Origin: Quillaja saponaria
Lineage: Eukaryota > Streptophyta > Magnoliopsida > Fabales > Quillajaceae
DNA: 64,000 bases
Reading direction: 5' to 3'
Assembly (NCBI GenBank): GCA_029379385.1
Contig: CM055609.1
Location: 5,394,001 to 5,458,000, forward strand
Shown: one piece after another, positions 61,401 through 64,000 of the stretch
Layout: every line of letters begins with the position of its first letter
Position numbering within the stretch: position 1 is the stretch's first letter
Notes under the pieces: generated by a model
What the model was told of the DNA's origin: nothing
What the model saw: only the letters and a program-made list of their open reading frames with translations
The model's database searches: none
Program-made: the position numbers and the translations under genes

Positions 61401-64000
61401 AAAGAATGTGTGTCTCTCCTTCCCCATATTCTCCTAGTCTCCATTTTCTCCTCTCTTTTTGGTGTCTTCTATTTTACCTTTAGGTGGAGCACCTCATTTT
61501 CTAACTGGATAAAGTTAAAAATCTCTCTTTTACATTTTATAAAAGAAAATTGTATTCCCCTATTTAAATGCTAAAAATGGTTTCTGAGCTTGTTACCAAA
61601 AGAAAGAGTATACTTTTCAGTAGAAACCATTAAGAAAGAAAGCAAGCATCCAGGTGTCATGATTGACAAGATACTACGAAATAAAACCAGTTCACTGTTG
61701 TTAATATTCTTTCACTTGTATCTATACAGGGGGAAAATATTAACAGACTTGTTCTTATCTTCTGGTGCTGCTTTGTTGCCACATCCCTCCAAGGTACATT
61801 CTCTATTCCTAATTAGTGTATAGACTCATTGATACATTATCAATTTTTCCAAAAAATAACAGAGGGATGGAATTTGAATTTCCCAATTCCAAACCCAATT
61901 AACTCAACTTTTTGAATATTTGTTTAGTTATTTTTGGTGCAAGGCATGAATTTGGTTTATAGTTCTATTTGTCAATTACTTGAGAAAAACTTGGTTATGG
62001 CAAATGAAGGTTAAGCTGGCCACTTACTTTAGTCTAGCTAGACTTTGTGTTTGTTACTCTGATTACTAATTTTTTTTTATTCATTTGGATGCTACATGTC
62101 ACAAAATGTGATCACAATTTTTGAATGCCTACATGTGTGTATATAGTAGTAGATAAGGAAAAAGGAGTTGTTAAGTTCCTGTCTCTTGGTGTATTAGATG
62201 AATGCTTGCAATAGGGTGACAAAATTTAAGGTTCTGCAAAGTGAAATATGACACTGATTTTTTTGGTTCTTGTAGCATTCAAAATTGCATCTTGTGATCA
62301 GATTCTAGAAGCAATTTATCCAACTATCTTGTAGTATTGGAGTCAATGACAAAGTTTGAGGTTACCAGATTGAGGCTTTTTGTCTGTGTATAACAACACA
62401 CAATCAGACTTTTATATAATGTAGGAATAAATTCGTCTTGATGTTTCAAGTTAATCTTGGACATCAGAGAGTTAGTAATTCAATTAATAATAATTTCCAG
62501 GCATTGAATGGGGGAGAGGATGCTTATTTTGTTGCTCACCAGAAGTGGCTAGGTGTGGCTGATGGAGTTGGTCAGTGGTCACTAGAAGGTATCCTGTCAT
62601 GAATTATGATACCAAGCTAGATACGTATCTAACTTAAAGGTTGTTTTCTTTTTGCCTCTTTTTCTGCTGGTAACAGGAGTTTGAAACAAAATTTTGTCAC
62701 TCAATATCAGATTAGTTAAAAGTTCTGTAAAAAGGGCTCACCCGGTGCACAAAGTGCTCCCTTACATTTCTGCAAAGAGGCTGTTTCCACTCTTCGAACC
62801 CGTGACCTACAGGTCACCAAAGGAACAATTTACTGTTGCACCAAGGCTCGCCCTCATTATTTAAAAGTTCTATACTAGTGTAAAATCAATCATGGGGAAT
62901 CTGGTGGACATCCTTAACTTAGTTTAGAACTGCATATACTCTTACCGTTGTTTTGGCCTGAACAAGATATAGGCAGCTGTCAACTGTTTCCCATCCATTG
63001 CACAGTTAAAAGCACCAAGCATTTGTCTTTCTCAGTTTGTGCTTCATCTGGTGAAATTTTATATTTTCTGGGAAAACTTACAGGGATTAGTGCTGGACTC
63101 TATGCCCAAGAACTGATGGAGATCTGTGAAAACATTGTATCAAATTACAAAAACACTTCAATAATGAGACCAGAAGAAGTTCTTAAAAGAAGTGCTACAG
63201 AGACACACTCTCCTGGATCATCTACAGTTTTGGTTGGGCACTTTGATGGTCAGGTATGATTCTATGCATGCTTAAGATGATTTATTTCGTTATACATAAT
63301 TAAAGTTAACAGTTTAAATATGTTTTTAGCAATTCATTTTTCTCTGGGGTTTTAATTTAAGCTGGGGTAGTGTAATACTGATAATTTGAGTCGTGCTAAC
63401 TAACACTGCTTTTGTTGTTCAAGTCATTTTTATTACTTGGCAGGCATTCCTTTCCCCACTTAATATATGCCTAGAGCTGCTCTCGCAAATCATGTCCAAG
63501 CAACAAACACACAAAAACAGCATCCATCTCTTCGATTAGAATATATTATGAGCTCAAATCTTCACAAATCTATTGAACCTTTAAAAAAATTTAATCCTAG
63601 TGATCTTAGTAACAATGGACAATCCCATCTGAATGGGCTAAATAATAATGCATAAATAAGATCAATCGAACTACTTATTCTCTCAAAACGAAAAATATCA
63701 ATCTAACTATCATAGGCTTTTTCTCTGAAATATATAATGCTCATTAGCTTAAATAAGAAAGAAGATACAAATGCTGTCTGTTGGAAAATCAATTTTACCT
63801 TACAGAGAGCTATGTGTACTAATTTCTTAGTTTGAAAACAGAAAGGAAAAAAAATGCTGTGAGTATCGAAACAACTCCTTTCAAGACTTTGAATCACCTC
63901 CTGGCAATTTGATCTGTAGGCCCTCCATGTGGCAAATGTTGGAGACTCGGGGTTTATTGTAATAAGAGATGGCGCAGTATTAAAGAAATCGATTCCCATG
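58474..64000 (+). CDS. Plastid-type protein phosphatase 2C (PP2C62-like), partial at right edge
   Basis: A PP2C/PPM-family metal-dependent Ser/Thr phosphatase with a long N-terminal region, as in Arabidopsis probable PP2C 62. Exons by phase: 58474-58711, 59065-59598, 59676-59893, 60860-61083, 61730-61793, 62501-62588, 63084-63253 and 63920 to beyond the window. The first exon looks like a chloroplast transit peptide. A long acidic, Ser-rich linker follows, including a 31-residue tandem repeat. The phosphatase starts with [17 protein letters not shown] and [12 protein letters not shown], whose Asp residues are metal ligands. It continues with [11 protein letters not shown] and [18 protein letters not shown] at the edge. 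The exon 2/3 join is uncertain: either a 77-nt intron (59599-59675), or one exon with an extra GT at about 59665-59670. The C-terminal third lies outside the window. Confidence 0.87.
60878..61063 (+). repeat. 93-bp coding tandem duplication (31-residue repeat)
   Basis: Inside exon 4 of the PP2C gene, two 93-bp units encode [24 protein letters not shown] and [24 protein letters not shown] blocks, each followed by TSSSTV and ELHS. The units differ at several codons but keep frame. Confidence 0.93.
62731..62855 (-). mobile_element. Au-type SINE with target duplication, internally shortened
   Basis: Read on the minus strand: GAGCCTTGGTGCAACAGTAA (A-box side), GACCTGTAGGTCACGGGTTC (B box), GGAAACAGCCTCTTTGCA, then TGCACCGGGTGAGCCCTTTTT at the 3' end. 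This is the layout of the plant Au SINE. The part between TTTGCA and the TGCACC end is shorter than usual. The direct repeat ttaaaagttct at 62716-62726 and 62861-62871 is a target-site duplication. It lies in intron 6 of the PP2C gene, antisense to it. Confidence 0.85.

Noticed and set aside
62780..62845. tRNA gene suggested by the B-box-like cttcgaacccgtgacc
   Set aside because: No cloverleaf can be folded; the whole segment matches the Au SINE and has a target duplication.
1..64000. CRISPR arrays, operons, phage or organellar insertions
   Set aside because: None seen. Genes are intron-bearing plant nuclear genes, and the repeats lack regular spacer structure.

Overview
This window is nuclear DNA from a flowering plant, most likely a eudicot of the rosid type. 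The support is GT-AG introns in AT-rich sequence, long AT-rich spacers, plastid-targeted nuclear genes (LHCB6, FabZ), a plant UGT with a PSPG box, a laccase and an 11-exon SERK gene. I cannot name the species. No bacterial, viral, CRISPR or organellar block is visible.

Layout, left to right: (1) 2.6-4.7 kb (+), an L-type lectin receptor kinase with a broken lectin domain; (2) 5.7-7.6 kb (-), a decayed piece of the plastid-division dynamin gene ARC5/DRP5B; (3) 7.7-9.3 kb (+), a two-exon UGT85A-type glycosyltransferase, tail-to-tail with (4) a plastid FAD amine-oxidase/desaturase-like gene (9.5-11.0 kb, -); (5) 11.2-13.2 kb (-), a small CCCH-type zinc-finger-like gene with a Glu/Ala repeat; (6) 14.5-16.4 kb (-), a nuclear-type protein with eleven Cys/His repeats (WRKY19-like family) carrying one frameshift; (7) an AT-rich spacer to 23.5 kb; (8) 23.5-27.6 kb (-), a complete seven-exon GH3 beta-xylosidase; (9) a second spacer; (10) 34.4-36.8 kb (-), a complete six-exon laccase; (11) 39.7-47.2 kb (+), a complete eleven-exon BAK1/SERK3-type co-receptor; (12) a spacer; (13) 51.4-52.7 kb (-), an intronless hyccin-family gene, head-to-head with (14) plastid FabZ (53.1-56.1 kb, +); (15) 56.6-57.5 kb (-), LHCB6/CP24 with two single-base frameshifts; (16) 58.5 kb to the right edge (+), a plastid-type PP2C with a long N-terminal extension, cut by the window end.

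The genes do not form one pathway. Loose themes are cell-surface signalling and the wall (LecRK, BAK1, beta-xylosidase, laccase) and plastid function (FabZ, LHCB6, the PP2C, the FAD enzyme, the ARC5 relic). Exon junctions were placed by reading-frame phase. The spliced lengths come out as whole codons: xylosidase 774 aa, laccase 571 aa, BAK1 616 aa, FabZ 227 aa, UGT 485 aa. LHCB6 (257 aa) and the repeat protein (638 aa) do so only after removing the extra bases.

The most notable signals are the ARC5 relic; a UGT with Glu at the usual catalytic Asp position; three single-base homopolymer expansions that each break a conserved gene (assembly error or real decay); two 5'-truncated copies of one LINE family in first introns, one only 64 bp long with a perfect 11-bp target duplication; an Au-type SINE with target duplication in the PP2C gene; and several recent tandem duplications, two inside coding exons. 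I found no convincing undescribed multi-gene system.
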